Counted from the stretch's first letter, positions 22,296 to 30,688 are shown. The stretch: 34,113 bases of DNA from Prevotella sp. (GCA_017940545.1 JAGAYI010000028.1:1-34113); one strand, 5' to 3'. Numbers and translations are program-made. The notes: a model not told the origin generated them from the sequence alone.

Positions 22296-23525
22296 ATGAA
22301 ACGATACCTGACGATTCTGTTGGTTCTTTCTTTTGCTCTCTTGCTGCCTGCCAAAAACCGCTTTGTGCAGGTAGAGGGGCCGAACTTGGTGAAGCCCAAT
22401 GGGGAACGGTTGTATATTCAGGGCACCAACCTGGGCAACTGGCTGAACCCCGAGGGCTACATGTTCGGACTCAAGAAGACCAACTCCGCCTGGATGATCG
22501 ACCTCATGGTCAAACAGCTCATTGGCCCTGATGCCGCTGCCGACTTCTGGCAGGCGTTCCGCACCAACTACATCACTAAGGCCGACATCGACTTCATTGC
22601 CGCACAGGGGGCCAACACCGTGCGGCTGCCCTTCAACTACAAGCTCTTCACCGACGAGGACTACATGGGACAGACGGGGCAGAAGCAGCCCTTCCTGCTC
22701 ATCGACCGCGTGGTGGAGTGGTGTAAGGCCGACGGCCTCTACCTCATTCTCGACATGCACGACTGTCCTGGCTCGCAGACGGGCGACAACATCGACGACG
22801 GCTACGGCTACCCGTGGCTCTTCGAGAGTGAGCGCTCGCAGCAGCTGTTCTGCGACATCTGGCAACAGATAGGCCGTCACTACAAGGACGAGCCCACCAT
22901 TCTCGGCTACGAGTTGATGAACGAGCCTATTGCCCACTACTTTGACAACCGCGAGCAGCTGAAACAGCTGCTGGAACCGCTCTACAAGCGGGCGGTGAAA
23001 GCCATCAGGGCGGTCGATAAGAACCACGTCATCCTCTTGGGCGGAGCCCACTGGAACAGCCATTTCTACATGTTCACCGACTGGACGTTCGACAAGAACA
23101 TCATGTTCACCTGCCACCGCTACGGCGGACCGGCCACTTCCGAGGCCATCAAGGACTACATAGACTTCCGCGACAAGACGCGACTGCCTATGTACATGGG
23201 CGAGATAGGCCACAATACCATGGAGTGGCAGGCGCAGTTCGTAGAGGTGATGAAGCAGAACAACATCGGCTATACCTTCTGGCCCTACAAGAAGATTGAC
23301 GACTCTTGCATGATGGGCATTCAGCGCCCTGCCGAGTGGGACAGCGTCATCGTGAAGTTCTCGGAAACCAGTCGCAACAGCTACCAGGAGTGGCGCGAGG
23401 CACGCCCCGACCAGCAGCAGGCCCGCCGGCTGCTCATGCAGTATGCTGAGAACAGCCGCTTCGACCGTTGCATTCCCCAGACAGACTATATACAGTCGCT
23501 GGGACTTGGAAAGGTGAGAAGGTGA
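22296..23525 (+). CDS. GH5 family beta-glucanase/cellulase-like glycoside hydrolase
   Basis: A 409-aa TIM-barrel enzyme with an N-terminal signal peptide (MKRYLTILLVLSFALLLPAK). GH5 landmarks in order: QGTNLGNWLNPEGYM near the N-terminus, ANTVRLPFNY, LILDMHD, the acid/base Glu in LGYELMNEP (near residue 210), an aromatic HRYGGP strand, and the nucleophile Glu in PMYMGEIGHN (near residue 305). A retaining beta-glucosidic activity is expected; the subfamily and the exo/endo mode cannot be assigned here. It follows the GH16 terminator by ~37 bp and has only a weak promoter-like tactttt, so it may depend on read-through. It is GC-rich, unlike the upstream PUL core. Confidence 0.9.
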   Translation: MKRYLTILLVLSFALLLPAKNRFVQVEGPNLVKPNGERLYIQGTNLGNWLNPEGYMFGLKKTNSAWMIDLMVKQLIGPDAAADFWQAFRTNYITKADIDFIAAQGANTVRLPFNYKLFTDEDYMGQTGQKQPFLLIDRVVEWCKADGLYLILDMHDCPGSQTGDNIDDGYGYPWLFESERSQQLFCDIWQQIGRHYKDEPTILGYELMNEPIAHYFDNREQLKQLLEPLYKRAVKAIRAVDKNHVILLGGAHWNSHFYMFTDWTFDKNIMFTCHRYGGPATSEAIKDYIDFRDKTRLPMYMGEIGHNTMEWQAQFVEVMKQNNIGYTFWPYKKIDDSCMMGIQRPAEWDSVIVKFSETSRNSYQEWREARPDQQQARRLLMQYAENSRFDRCIPQTDYIQSLGLGKVRR

Positions 23526-23666
23526 AAAAGTGAAAAGGTGAAAAAGTGAAATAAATTGAAAATCCGAAAATCGAAAATAATTATGAAACAGTCAAAGAAC
23601 AATATGGTAGGAAAGTGGGTGCGGGTAATCTTTTTACCTTTTTACTTTTTTACCTTCTTACCTTTA
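23511..23666. repeat. Simple-repeat inverted pair flanking the GH5/GH3 junction
   Basis: The left arm at ~23511-23548 (gaaaaggtgaaaaagtgaa type) and the right arm at ~23630-23666 (cttttttaccttcttacctt type) are complementary over roughly 35 bases when G-U pairs are allowed. The left arm covers the GH5 stop codon. The right arm encodes the hydrophobic core of the GH3 signal peptide. The GH3 start codon lies in the loop. Confidence 0.65.
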
Positions 23667-25856
23667 ACTGCCCAGGTCTATCTGGACGAGACGCAGCCCG
23701 TGGAGCAGCGTGTGGAGGATGCCCTCCGCCGCATGACGCTCGACGAGAAGATAGCCATCATACATGCACAGTCGAAGTTCAGCGCCCCTGGCGTGAAGCG
23801 TCTCGGTATTCCCGATATGTGGACCGACGACGGTCCCCACGGCGTGCGTCCTGACGTGCTGTGGGACGAGTGGGAGCAGGCTGGTCAGACGAACGACTCG
23901 TGCGTGGCATTCCCGGCGCTGACCTGTCTGGCTGCTACGTGGAACCCGCAGATGGCACGCCTCTACGGCGAGAGCCTCGGCGAGGAGGCACTCTATCGTG
24001 GCAAAGCCATGATTTTAGGCCCTGGTGTCAACATCAACCGCACGCCACTCAACGGCCGTAACTTTGAGTACATGGGCGAAGACCCTTGGCTGGCCTCCCG
24101 TATGGTAGTGCCCTACGTGCAGGGCTTGCAGTCGAAGGGCGTGGCAGCCTGTGTGAAGCACTATGCGCTGAACAATGACGAGGAGTATCGCCATCAGGTG
24201 AATGTCATCGTCTCCGACCGTGTCCTGCGCGAAATCTACCTGCCTGCCTTCGAGGCAGCCGTCAAGGAGGGTGGGGCATGGGCCATCATGGGTGCCTACA
24301 ACCTCTATAAGAACCAGCACAACTGTCATAACGAGATACTGCTCAACAAGATTCTGAAGCAGGAGTGGCAGTTCGACGGCGTGGTGGTCAGCGACTGGGG
24401 CGGTACGCACAACATGGACGAGGCCGTGCGCAACGGACTGGACCTGGAGTTCGGCACGTGGACCGACGGACTGACCATGGGTGCCACCAATGCCTACGAC
24501 AACTATTATCTGGCAGCAAGCTACAAGAAGGCCATCCTGGAGGGCCGCTATACCATGAAAGAGCTGGATGAAAAGGTGCGCCGCGTGCTGCGCCTGCACT
24601 TCCGCACGACGATGAACCACCAGCGGTCCTCCGGCTTTCTTTGTTCGGAGTCGCACTACGCCGCTGCCCGCCGGATTGCCGGCGAGGGCATCGTGCTGCT
24701 GAAGAACGAGCGGAACGTGCTGCCGATACAGAAAAACGCCAAGGTCCTCGTTGTCGGCGAGAACGCCGTCAAGATGATGACCGTGGGCGGAGGCTCGTCG
24801 TCGCTCAAGGTGCAGCGCGAGGTACTGCCGTTGGACGGACTGCTGTCACAACTCTGCTCCTTGGAAGGGGCTGGGGGAGGTTCCTACGCCCGTGGCTACG
24901 TCGGCGACACCGTGCAGAGCTACAACGGCGTCACCGTGGGACGCAGCATTGCCGAGAGCCGCACACCGGACGAGCTGCGTGCTGAGGCTGTCGAGAAGGC
25001 CAGACAGGCCGACGTGGTCATCGTCTTCGGCGGTCTGAACAAGTCTGACTTTCAGGATTGCGAGGGTCATGACCGCCGCCAATACGAACTGCCTTACGAG
25101 CAGAACGAGCTGGTGGAGGCACTGGCCAAGGCGAATAGGAATATCGTCTTCGTCAACATCTCGGGCAACGCCGTCGCCATGCCGTGGATTGACCGCGTGC
25201 CTGCCGTCGTGCAGGGTTGGTTCCTCGGCTCGGAGGCAGGAAATGCGCTGGCCGACGTGCTGACCGGACGCGTGAACCCCAGCGGCAAACTGCCTTTCAC
25301 GTGGTTCCGGCAGCTCAGCGACGTGCCGGCCCACCAGTTAGGGACTTACCCCGGCACGTGGCGCCAGGCTCACGATGTCATCGACGAGGATTACAAAGAA
25401 GACATCTTCGTGGGCTACCGCTGGGCCGACCTCCCGGCTCGTCAGCAGAAACAGCTGGGTGCTATGGGCAAGGTGCGCTCACCGCTCTTCCCCTTCGGCT
25501 ACGGACTGAGCTACACCACCTTCGACGTGTCGGTCAGCGGCCATGACGTTGACAGTGACCTCCGCGTGAACGTCACCGTCAGGAACACTGGCAGCGTGGC
25601 CGGAGCAGAGACCGTGCAGCTGTACGTCGGCCCTGACAAACCCGGCAGGTCGCGTCCCGTCAAGGAGCTCAAGGCCTTCCAGAAGGTATGGCTGGAGCCC
25701 GGCGAGAGCAAGACCGTCACGCTGACCGTCAGCCGCCAGTCGCTCTCCGTCTGGGACGAGGCTGCCGGTCGTTGGACGTTCAACCCCGGCACCTACCGCG
25801 CATACATCGGAACATCATCAAATGCTAATAATAGTTTTAAATTAGATTTATTGTAG
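23583..25856 (+). CDS. GH3 family beta-glucosidase
   Basis: A 757-aa exported beta-glucosidase. The ATG at 23583 is preferred; the frame can extend to a TTG at 23556. The signal peptide is unusual, its core FLPFYFFTFLPLTA being encoded by a T-rich simple repeat. The first barrel holds MTLDEKIAIIHAQS, MWTDDGPHG, VNINRTPLNGRNFEYMGEDP and VKHYALNNDEEYRH. The nucleophile is the Asp of GVVVSDWGGTHN (near residue 275). The second (alpha/beta) domain contains GEGIVLLKNERNVLPI and an ENELVEALAK region, and the C-terminal fibronectin-III-like domain follows FGYGLSYTTF. It removes terminal beta-linked glucose from oligosaccharides made by GH16/GH5. It lies 57 bp after GH5, likely co-transcribed. Confidence 0.94.
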   Translation: MKQSKNNMVGKWVRVIFLPFYFFTFLPLTAQVYLDETQPVEQRVEDALRRMTLDEKIAIIHAQSKFSAPGVKRLGIPDMWTDDGPHGVRPDVLWDEWEQAGQTNDSCVAFPALTCLAATWNPQMARLYGESLGEEALYRGKAMILGPGVNINRTPLNGRNFEYMGEDPWLASRMVVPYVQGLQSKGVAACVKHYALNNDEEYRHQVNVIVSDRVLREIYLPAFEAAVKEGGAWAIMGAYNLYKNQHNCHNEILLNKILKQEWQFDGVVVSDWGGTHNMDEAVRNGLDLEFGTWTDGLTMGATNAYDNYYLAASYKKAILEGRYTMKELDEKVRRVLRLHFRTTMNHQRSSGFLCSESHYAAARRIAGEGIVLLKNERNVLPIQKNAKVLVVGENAVKMMTVGGGSSSLKVQREVLPLDGLLSQLCSLEGAGGGSYARGYVGDTVQSYNGVTVGRSIAESRTPDELRAEAVEKARQADVVIVFGGLNKSDFQDCEGHDRRQYELPYEQNELVEALAKANRNIVFVNISGNAVAMPWIDRVPAVVQGWFLGSEAGNALADVLTGRVNPSGKLPFTWFRQLSDVPAHQLGTYPGTWRQAHDVIDEDYKEDIFVGYRWADLPARQQKQLGAMGKVRSPLFPFGYGLSYTTFDVSVSGHDVDSDLRVNVTVRNTGSVAGAETVQLYVGPDKPGRSRPVKELKAFQKVWLEPGESKTVTLTVSRQSLSVWDEAAGRWTFNPGTYRAYIGTSSNANNSFKLDLL

Positions 25857-25888
25857 TTAGTAGTATTACCATTCGCTTATGAAAGCCG

Positions 25889-25925
25889 GAAGGATGTGTG
25901 CGTGAGCATACGTCCTTCTTGCTTT
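25889..25925 (+). terminator. Terminator after GH3
   Basis: A 12-bp stem (aaggatgtgtgc at 25890-25901 with gcatacgtcctt at 25906-25917, two G-U pairs, loop GTGA) is followed by a T-rich stretch. The words gtgcgtgagcatacgtcctt recur exactly at 27138-27157. Confidence 0.75.
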
Positions 25926-26103
25926 TTCTATGGAGAAGGTGTTTTATTATTTCTAAGGATTTAAGGATATAAAGGATTTTCTGTATGATTTCTGCCAATT
26001 TCTTTCAAAAAAAACAGAATGATTCCTGGCCTTTTCTTTCCAAACACATGATAATTACTTGTGGTCCTCGCAGAGTTCACGTTAAATAATTTTCTCAGAA
26101 ATA
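25926..26103. other. AT-rich intergenic stretch without recognised feature
   Basis: Between the GH3 terminator and the SIMPL promoter. Contains short aaggat/aaggattt repeats (near 25956-25980) and an A-run but no ORF with coding character. Confidence 0.5.
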
Positions 26104-26135
26104 TTTGGCGGAATGGAAAAGATGCCGTATATTTG
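26104..26135 (+). promoter_or_regulatory. Promoter of the SIMPL gene
   Basis: TTTG at 26104-26107 and TATATTTG at 26128-26135, spacing 20 bp, 27 bp before the ATG at 26163. Confidence 0.8.
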
Positions 26136-26162
26136 TTCCCGAAAACTAAAAAGCAGAAGGTT

Positions 26163-26858
26163 ATGGAAAAGTATGGAAAACTGATTCAGGCCGCTATACT
26201 GGCCGTTGGGCTCTTGCTGCTCGGACTGTGCATCAAGAGCGGTATTGACAACTTTACCAACAAGGACCGCCGTGTCACCGTGAAGGGACTGGCCGAGAAG
26301 GTGGTAGATGCCGACAAGGTGACGTGGAACCTCTCGGTGACGTATGTCGGCGACGACTTGGACGAGCTGTTCAAGCTGCTGAACGGAAAGGTAGATATTA
26401 TTCAGCAGTACCTGAAGGACAACAAGGTGAGCGACAAGGCAAAAATCACCGTCAACTCGTTCTCTATTACCGACAACAACGCCAACGTGTGGAGCGAGCG
26501 CAGACCGACCTACCGCTACTCGGTGACGAGAAGCCTGAACGTGGCGTCGAACGACACGAAGATGATCAGCGGGCTGAAGGAGAAGGCTGCCGACGCGCTC
26601 CTGGAGAAGGGCGTCATGCTGGACAACAACTACGCGAACTACGAATATACGAAGTTCCAGGAGCTGAAGCCCGAAATGATGAGCGAGGCCATTGCCGCCG
26701 CCGAGAAGACAGCCCAGCAGTTTGCCGAGAACAGCCACTCTACCATCAACAAGATTGTGGAGGCCGGACAGGGTGAGTTCAGCATTGACGATGCCGACAT
26801 TGCCTACCAGAAGAAGGTGCGCGTGGTTTCCACCATTACCTATTCGCTGAAAGACTGA
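26163..26858 (+). CDS. SIMPL-domain (DUF541) envelope protein
   Basis: A 231-aa protein starting at 26163, just after a consensus promoter; the longer frame from 26061 includes the promoter. Residues ~8-28 form one N-terminal membrane segment (IQAAILAVGLLLLGLCI). The rest is a SIMPL domain: VTVKGLAEKVVDADKVTWNL, a central VSDKAKITVNSFSITDN, then a helix-rich middle and the closing ISTITYSLKD-like strand (VRVVSTITYSLKD). SIMPL proteins form oligomeric envelope assemblies and have been tied to stress tolerance; the biochemical role is unsettled. It lies between the two GH3 genes but has its own promoter and terminator, so a part in glucan use is not indicated. Confidence 0.85.
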   Translation: MEKYGKLIQAAILAVGLLLLGLCIKSGIDNFTNKDRRVTVKGLAEKVVDADKVTWNLSVTYVGDDLDELFKLLNGKVDIIQQYLKDNKVSDKAKITVNSFSITDNNANVWSERRPTYRYSVTRSLNVASNDTKMISGLKEKAADALLEKGVMLDNNYANYEYTKFQELKPEMMSEAIAAAEKTAQQFAENSHSTINKIVEAGQGEFSIDDADIAYQKKVRVVSTITYSLKD

Positions 26859-26976
26859 AAAAAGGTTGACACAGCGTGAATGTTGTGCTTACTACACCTT
26901 TATACAGTATCCACTTTAAGCCAGAATATCAGGCTATGTAAGCCGTTGGAAGACTGGCAGATACAAACCAGTTTGG

Positions 26977-27017
26977 CGCCGCTGAGTCCACTTTCAGACT
27001 TAGCGGCGTTGTTTTAT
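26977..27017 (+). terminator. Terminator after the SIMPL gene
   Basis: CGCCGCTGAGTC (26977-26988) pairs with GACTTAGCGGCG (26997-27008), one G-U pair, followed by ttgtttta. It lies ~120 bp after the stop, so the transcript would carry a long 3' untranslated region. Confidence 0.75.
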
Positions 27018-27031
27018 GCTTTTTTTATGCC

Positions 27032-27039
27032 TACCTTTG
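27032..27039 (+). promoter_or_regulatory. -7 element of a candidate small RNA
   Basis: TACCTTTG fits TAnnTTTG and is followed by GC as in many promoters here. The -33 element is poor (ttg at 27009-27011). Confidence 0.5.
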
Positions 27040-27044
27040 CACCA

Positions 27045-27162
27045 CAATTCAATGTTATTGTTAGTTGTTATATAGATTCACACTTATTAGGTACTAATAG
27101 AAAAAAAGTAAGTAGTTTTGGTTAGAAAACAGGGCGGGTGCGTGAGCATACGTCCTTTTTTT
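27045..27162 (+). ncRNA. Candidate ~118-nt small RNA
   Basis: Between the promoter element at 27032-27039 and the hairpin plus T-run at 27131-27162 there is no ORF longer than a few codons. The interval is AU-rich and ends in a well-formed terminator whose 3' arm and loop are identical to the GH3 terminator. This is the layout of an intergenic small RNA. Alternatively it is only a remnant or a leader of the following GH3 gene, whose own promoter starts at 27176. Confidence 0.4.
27131..27162 (+). terminator. Terminator upstream of the second GH3 gene
   Basis: agggcgggtgc (27131-27141) pairs with gcatacgtcct (27146-27156) through several G-U pairs, loop GTGA, followed by seven T residues. Confidence 0.7.
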
Positions 27163-27175
27163 AAAAAATAATGTG

Positions 27176-27183
27176 TATCTTTG
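27176..27183 (+). promoter_or_regulatory. -7 element of the second GH3 gene
   Basis: TATCTTTG matches TAnnTTTG, 47 bp upstream of the ATG at 27231. The expected -33 position falls in the T-run of the preceding terminator. Confidence 0.65.
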
Positions 27184-27230
27184 CAACCGAATAGTAATTT
27201 TTGAAACCTAAAACATATAAAGACAACCAT

Positions 27231-29489
27231 ATGAAAAAAACATTCTTACTGGCAGTAGCCATGACGCTCAGCGCCATTACTGCCTTTGCACAACAGCAGG
27301 ACATGAGGACATTCGTGGATAACCTGATGAGCCGCATGACCCTGCAGGAGAAAATAGGACAGCTGAACCTGCAGGTGGCTGGCGACATTACCACCGGACA
27401 GGCCCAGGACACCCAAGTGGCCGGACTCATTGCCGAGGGCAAGATGGGCGGCGTGTTCAACCTGAAGGGCGTTGACAAGATACGTGCCCTGCAGGACATT
27501 GCCGTCAGGAAGTCGCGCCTGGGTATTCCGCTCATTGTGGGCATGGACGTCATTCACGGCTACGAGACCATTTTCCCCATACCCCTGGCCATGGCCTCGT
27601 CGTGGGACATGGAGGCCATTGAGCGTGCCGCCCGCATTGCCGCCGTCGAGGCATCGGCCGACGGCATCGACTGGTTCTACAGCCCCATGGTAGATATCTG
27701 CGTGGATGCCCGCTGGGGGCGCACGGCAGAGTCGGCCGGCGAGGACCCCTTCTTGGGCAGTGCGGTGGCTCAGGCATACATACGGGGCTACCAGGGCAAC
27801 GGCATGAAGGGCAACGACGAGGTGATGGCCTGCGTGAAGCACTTCGCACTCTACGGTGCTGTGGAGGCCGGGCGCGACTACAACACCGTGGATATGAGCC
27901 GCCTGCGCATGTACAACCAGTACTTCCCGCCCTACAAGGCTGCTGCCGAGGCCGGCGCCGGTTCGTTCATGTCGTCGTTCAACCTGGTTGACGGACAGCA
28001 TGCCACGGCCAACCGCTGGCTGCTGACCGACGTGCTGCGCACGAAGTGGAAGTGGGACGGATTTGTGGTGACCGACTACGGCTCCATAGGCGAAATGATC
28101 AGCCACGGCTTCGGCGACCTGGCCCACAACTCGGCCCTGGCCCTGCATGCAGGTACTGACATGGACATGTGTGCGCAGGGATTCCTGGGCACGCTGGAGC
28201 AGCAGGTGAACGACGGCCGCGTGAGCATGGCCGACATTGACCTGGCCTGCCGCCGCGTGTTGGAGGCGAAGTACAAGCTCGGGCTTTTTGCCGACCCCTA
28301 TAAGTATTTGGACCCGAAGCGACGCGCGCGCGACATCTATACCGACGCGAACCGGCGTGCCAGCCGCGAACTGGCTGCCGAGACTTTCGTGCTGCTGAAG
28401 AACAGCGGCAACGTGCTGCCGCTGAAGGGTGAGCAGAAGATTGCCCTCATAGGCCCGTTGGCCGACGACCGTGCCAACATTGCCGGTACGTGGTGTGTAG
28501 CCTATACGCCTGAACGTTATGCCACCATCAAGGAGGCCTTGCAGCGTAAGATGCAGCAACTGCCAAACGGCAGATTGCTCTACGCACAGGGCTGTAACCT
28601 GACGCGCGACGAGGCCCTGCAGCGTGCCGCAGAGTTCGGAAAGACCATGCCGCGTGGCGACGAGGCGCAGCTGAAGGCCGAGGCCCTGGCCGTGGCCCGT
28701 CAGGCTGACGTCATCGTGTGTGCCATGGGCGAGTGTGCCGACTTCAGCGGCGAGAGCTCCAGCCGTGCCAACCTGGAACTGCCCGACGTGCAGCGCGAGC
28801 TGTTAGAGGAACTGGTCAAGCTGGGCAAGCCCGTCGTGCTGCTCAACTTCTCTGGACGTGCCACGGTGCTGACGTGGGAGCAGGAGCATGTCGATGCCAT
28901 TATGAACGTGTGGTTCGGAGGCTCGGAGGCCGGCGATGCCATCTGCGACGTGCTCTTCGGCGACAAGGCACCCACCGGCAAGCTGACCGTCACCATGCCG
29001 CAGGCCGTCGGTCAGGTACCTATCTATTATAACCACCTGAACACAGGGCGCCCCGTGCCCGAGGGTGCCGACCACTACTTCAAGTATTCGAGCAACTATC
29101 TTGACGTGCGCAACGACCCACTCTATCCCTTCGGCTACGGACTGACGTACACCACCTTCCGTTATGATGCCCCGCAGCTGTCGGCCGACAACAAGCAGGT
29201 CAGCGTGCAGGTGACGAACACCGGCACGCGCGACGGCGACGAAGTGGTGCAGCTGTACATACGCGACGTGTTTGCATCGGTCAGCCGTCCCGTCAAGGAA
29301 CTCAAGGGCTTCCGGCGCATTCACCTGAAGGCTGGCGAGACACAAACCGTCACGTTCGAACTGACACCTGACCTGCTGTCGTTCTACGACTACGACGGCA
29401 ACCTGGTGCTGGAGCCCGGTGAGTTCATCATCATGACAGGCCCCAACAGCCGCGACGTGCAAAGCGTCAAGCTTTCTGTAGTAGAGTAA
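27231..29489 (+). CDS. bglX: GH3 family periplasmic beta-glucosidase, BglX-like
   Basis: A 752-aa exported enzyme; the ATG at 27231 starts a signal peptide (MKKTFLLAVAMTLSAITAFAQ), and the upstream in-frame TTG at 27201 is less likely. BglX-type features: MTLQEKIGQLNLQ, GVFNLKGVDKIRALQ, GIPLIVGMDVIHGYETIFPIP, KHFALYGAVEAGRDYNTV, and the nucleophile Asp in GFVVTDYGSIGEM (near residue 281). The acid/base region CADFSGESSSRANLELP is near residue 505. The fibronectin-III-like end follows FGYGLTYTTF. The enzyme completes breakdown of beta-glucan oligosaccharides to glucose. It has its own promoter and differs clearly from the GH3 at 23583. The stop is 3 bp from the convergent cache-domain gene. 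Confidence 0.95.
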   Translation: MKKTFLLAVAMTLSAITAFAQQQDMRTFVDNLMSRMTLQEKIGQLNLQVAGDITTGQAQDTQVAGLIAEGKMGGVFNLKGVDKIRALQDIAVRKSRLGIPLIVGMDVIHGYETIFPIPLAMASSWDMEAIERAARIAAVEASADGIDWFYSPMVDICVDARWGRTAESAGEDPFLGSAVAQAYIRGYQGNGMKGNDEVMACVKHFALYGAVEAGRDYNTVDMSRLRMYNQYFPPYKAAAEAGAGSFMSSFNLVDGQHATANRWLLTDVLRTKWKWDGFVVTDYGSIGEMISHGFGDLAHNSALALHAGTDMDMCAQGFLGTLEQQVNDGRVSMADIDLACRRVLEAKYKLGLFADPYKYLDPKRRARDIYTDANRRASRELAAETFVLLKNSGNVLPLKGEQKIALIGPLADDRANIAGTWCVAYTPERYATIKEALQRKMQQLPNGRLLYAQGCNLTRDEALQRAAEFGKTMPRGDEAQLKAEALAVARQADVIVCAMGECADFSGESSSRANLELPDVQRELLEELVKLGKPVVLLNFSGRATVLTWEQEHVDAIMNVWFGGSEAGDAICDVLFGDKAPTGKLTVTMPQAVGQVPIYYNHLNTGRPVPEGADHYFKYSSNYLDVRNDPLYPFGYGLTYTTFRYDAPQLSADNKQVSVQVTNTGTRDGDEVVQLYIRDVFASVSRPVKELKGFRRIHLKAGETQTVTFELTPDLLSFYDYDGNLVLEPGEFIIMTGPNSRDVQSVKLSVVE

Positions 29490-29492
29490 ATT

Positions 29493-30389
29493 CTATTGGT
29501 AATAGTAGGTGTTGGTAGATTGGCTGAGCTTTTGCAACTTCTCTGCCAGCTCCATGTTCCGCTTCACTAACTTACGGTTGACCTCGGTGAGCTTCAACAC
29601 TTTCTGTGTCAGTTGCTCCTTCTCGGGGTCAGCCTTCTTTTTTGACTCCTGGCGTTTGTAAACAACTGCCGCCCTCCAGATAATCAAGGCCATAATCAGC
29701 ACGCCGACAATCTGAAGTATAAACACGATGAGACCGCTGCGGTCGATGCCCTCGTACAGGCTATTGCCCATGGTGGTCACCTCTTCCAGCGGAACGTCGG
29801 CAAACAGCACACCCACGTTACGGCCCGTACCGTCCTTGATGGGCATGGTGTAGGTACACATGACGATGAACGTGCCGCCCTTATCCACGTAGGGGTCGGT
29901 CCAGAAGCAGGAGTCGCTGCTCAGCGTGTGCCGGTACCAGTCGCGGTTCGTGTAGTCGAAAGGCAGCAGGCGCGTACATACCTGCGGAACGGCTTTCTTC
30001 TTCTTCAGGTTCTGCGCCGTAATGTCTGGATGCTCGTCGTAGGCATAGGGCGCATAGAGCTCGTCCTTGCCCAAACGCGCATAGTAGCCCGGGCGGAAGG
30101 CAATGCCGGCCCCCACGATGTGCGGGTTGTCAATAACCATGCGGGCGGAAAGGCTGTAGTAGTTGTCGGGCGTCTCTATGGCATTCCTCATGGTGGCGGC
30201 ATAGTTGTGCACAGCCGACTCCACCTCTGCCTTGACGCGGGTGACGCGCTGGTTTTGCTTCATATCGACACTCGCTTTCTGCACCATGTCCTTTTCTACA
30301 CCCCGGCGGGCCATGTAATACTGTATGCTTGAGGTCAGTTCCAGCAGAATGGCTGCAACAATAATCATTGCTATGTTATATTTTCTCAT
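29493..30389 (-). CDS. Orphan dCache-type membrane sensor protein with C-terminal coiled coil
   Basis: A 298-aa protein with an N-terminal membrane helix (residues ~5-22), an external region of about 190 residues and a second helix at ~220-243 (GLIVFILQIVGVLIMALIIW). The external part has double-Cache hallmarks: NPHIVGAGIAFRPGYY, DYTNRDWYRHTL, and FWTDPYVDKGGTFIVMCTYTMPI with DGTGRNVGVLFADVPLEEV. After the second helix there is only a charged heptad-like coiled coil (~255-292), with no HAMP, kinase, GGDEF or phosphatase domain. It therefore looks like the sensor half of a signalling protein without output. A ligand cannot be named. Its promoter is TAACTTTG at 30426-30419. Confidence 0.8.
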   Translation of the reverse strand: MRKYNIAMIIVAAILLELTSSIQYYMARRGVEKDMVQKASVDMKQNQRVTRVKAEVESAVHNYAATMRNAIETPDNYYSLSARMVIDNPHIVGAGIAFRPGYYARLGKDELYAPYAYDEHPDITAQNLKKKKAVPQVCTRLLPFDYTNRDWYRHTLSSDSCFWTDPYVDKGGTFIVMCTYTMPIKDGTGRNVGVLFADVPLEEVTTMGNSLYEGIDRSGLIVFILQIVGVLIMALIIWRAAVVYKRQESKKKADPEKEQLTQKVLKLTEVNRKLVKRNMELAEKLQKLSQSTNTYYYQ

Positions 30390-30418
30390 TCCTGTCTCAT
30401 GTTTTTTTTATTTGGGTG

Positions 30419-30426
30419 CAAAGTTA
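30419..30426 (-). promoter_or_regulatory. -7 element of the cache-domain gene
   Basis: Minus-strand TAACTTTG, 30 bp upstream of the ATG at 30389; the -33 half is weak. Confidence 0.65.
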
Positions 30427-30680
30427 CGTCTTTTTTCTGATAAAATGCAATTTTTTTCATGAAAATAGTAATAAACTGTAAATAGAACAATTAAGCACAG
30501 CGGTGTCCGTTAGGCGGAAAACGCGTGATATTGTCATTTTGACACATTTATATCCCGTCCACTTTTGCAGTTCTTTGGCTATCGCGTAAGTCTTTGTAAG
30601 TCAGAGATGTAACGTCTGCTTGGCAGGTATTTTTTTCCACTTTACCATTCCGTACTCGTTGAAGGAGCAAATATTCTTAC
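30427..30680. other. Divergent intergenic region between the cache-domain and BspA-like genes
   Basis: No coding ORF. Contains a short palindrome tgtcattttgaca near 30533, a second promoter-like ccacttttgc near 30559, and a T-run at ~30629. Probably the regulatory region of the BspA-like gene. Confidence 0.45.
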
Positions 30681-30688
30681 TACTTTTG
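30658..30688 (+). promoter_or_regulatory. Promoter of the BspA-like gene
   Basis: TACTTTTG at 30681-30688 with GTTG at 30658-30661 as an imperfect -33. The leader to the ATG at 30733 is 44 nt. Confidence 0.7.

Noticed and set aside
22275-23213. 312-aa minus-strand ORF opposite GH5
   Set aside because: Composition mirrors the GH5 codons; no domain seen and the GH5 catalytic motifs are intact on the plus strand.
26880-27125. 81-aa ORF after the SIMPL gene
   Set aside because: It spans the terminator at 26977-27017 and the following promoter element; no conserved features.
27246-28559. 437-aa minus-strand ORF opposite the second GH3 gene
   Set aside because: It is a GC-rich antisense shadow of a well-supported gene with all GH3 motifs and has no recognisable domain or promoter.
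30540-30640. Small RNA in the divergent region before the BspA-like gene
   Set aside because: The -7 element begins CA instead of TA and the hairpin before the T-run has only about four base pairs; too weak to list.
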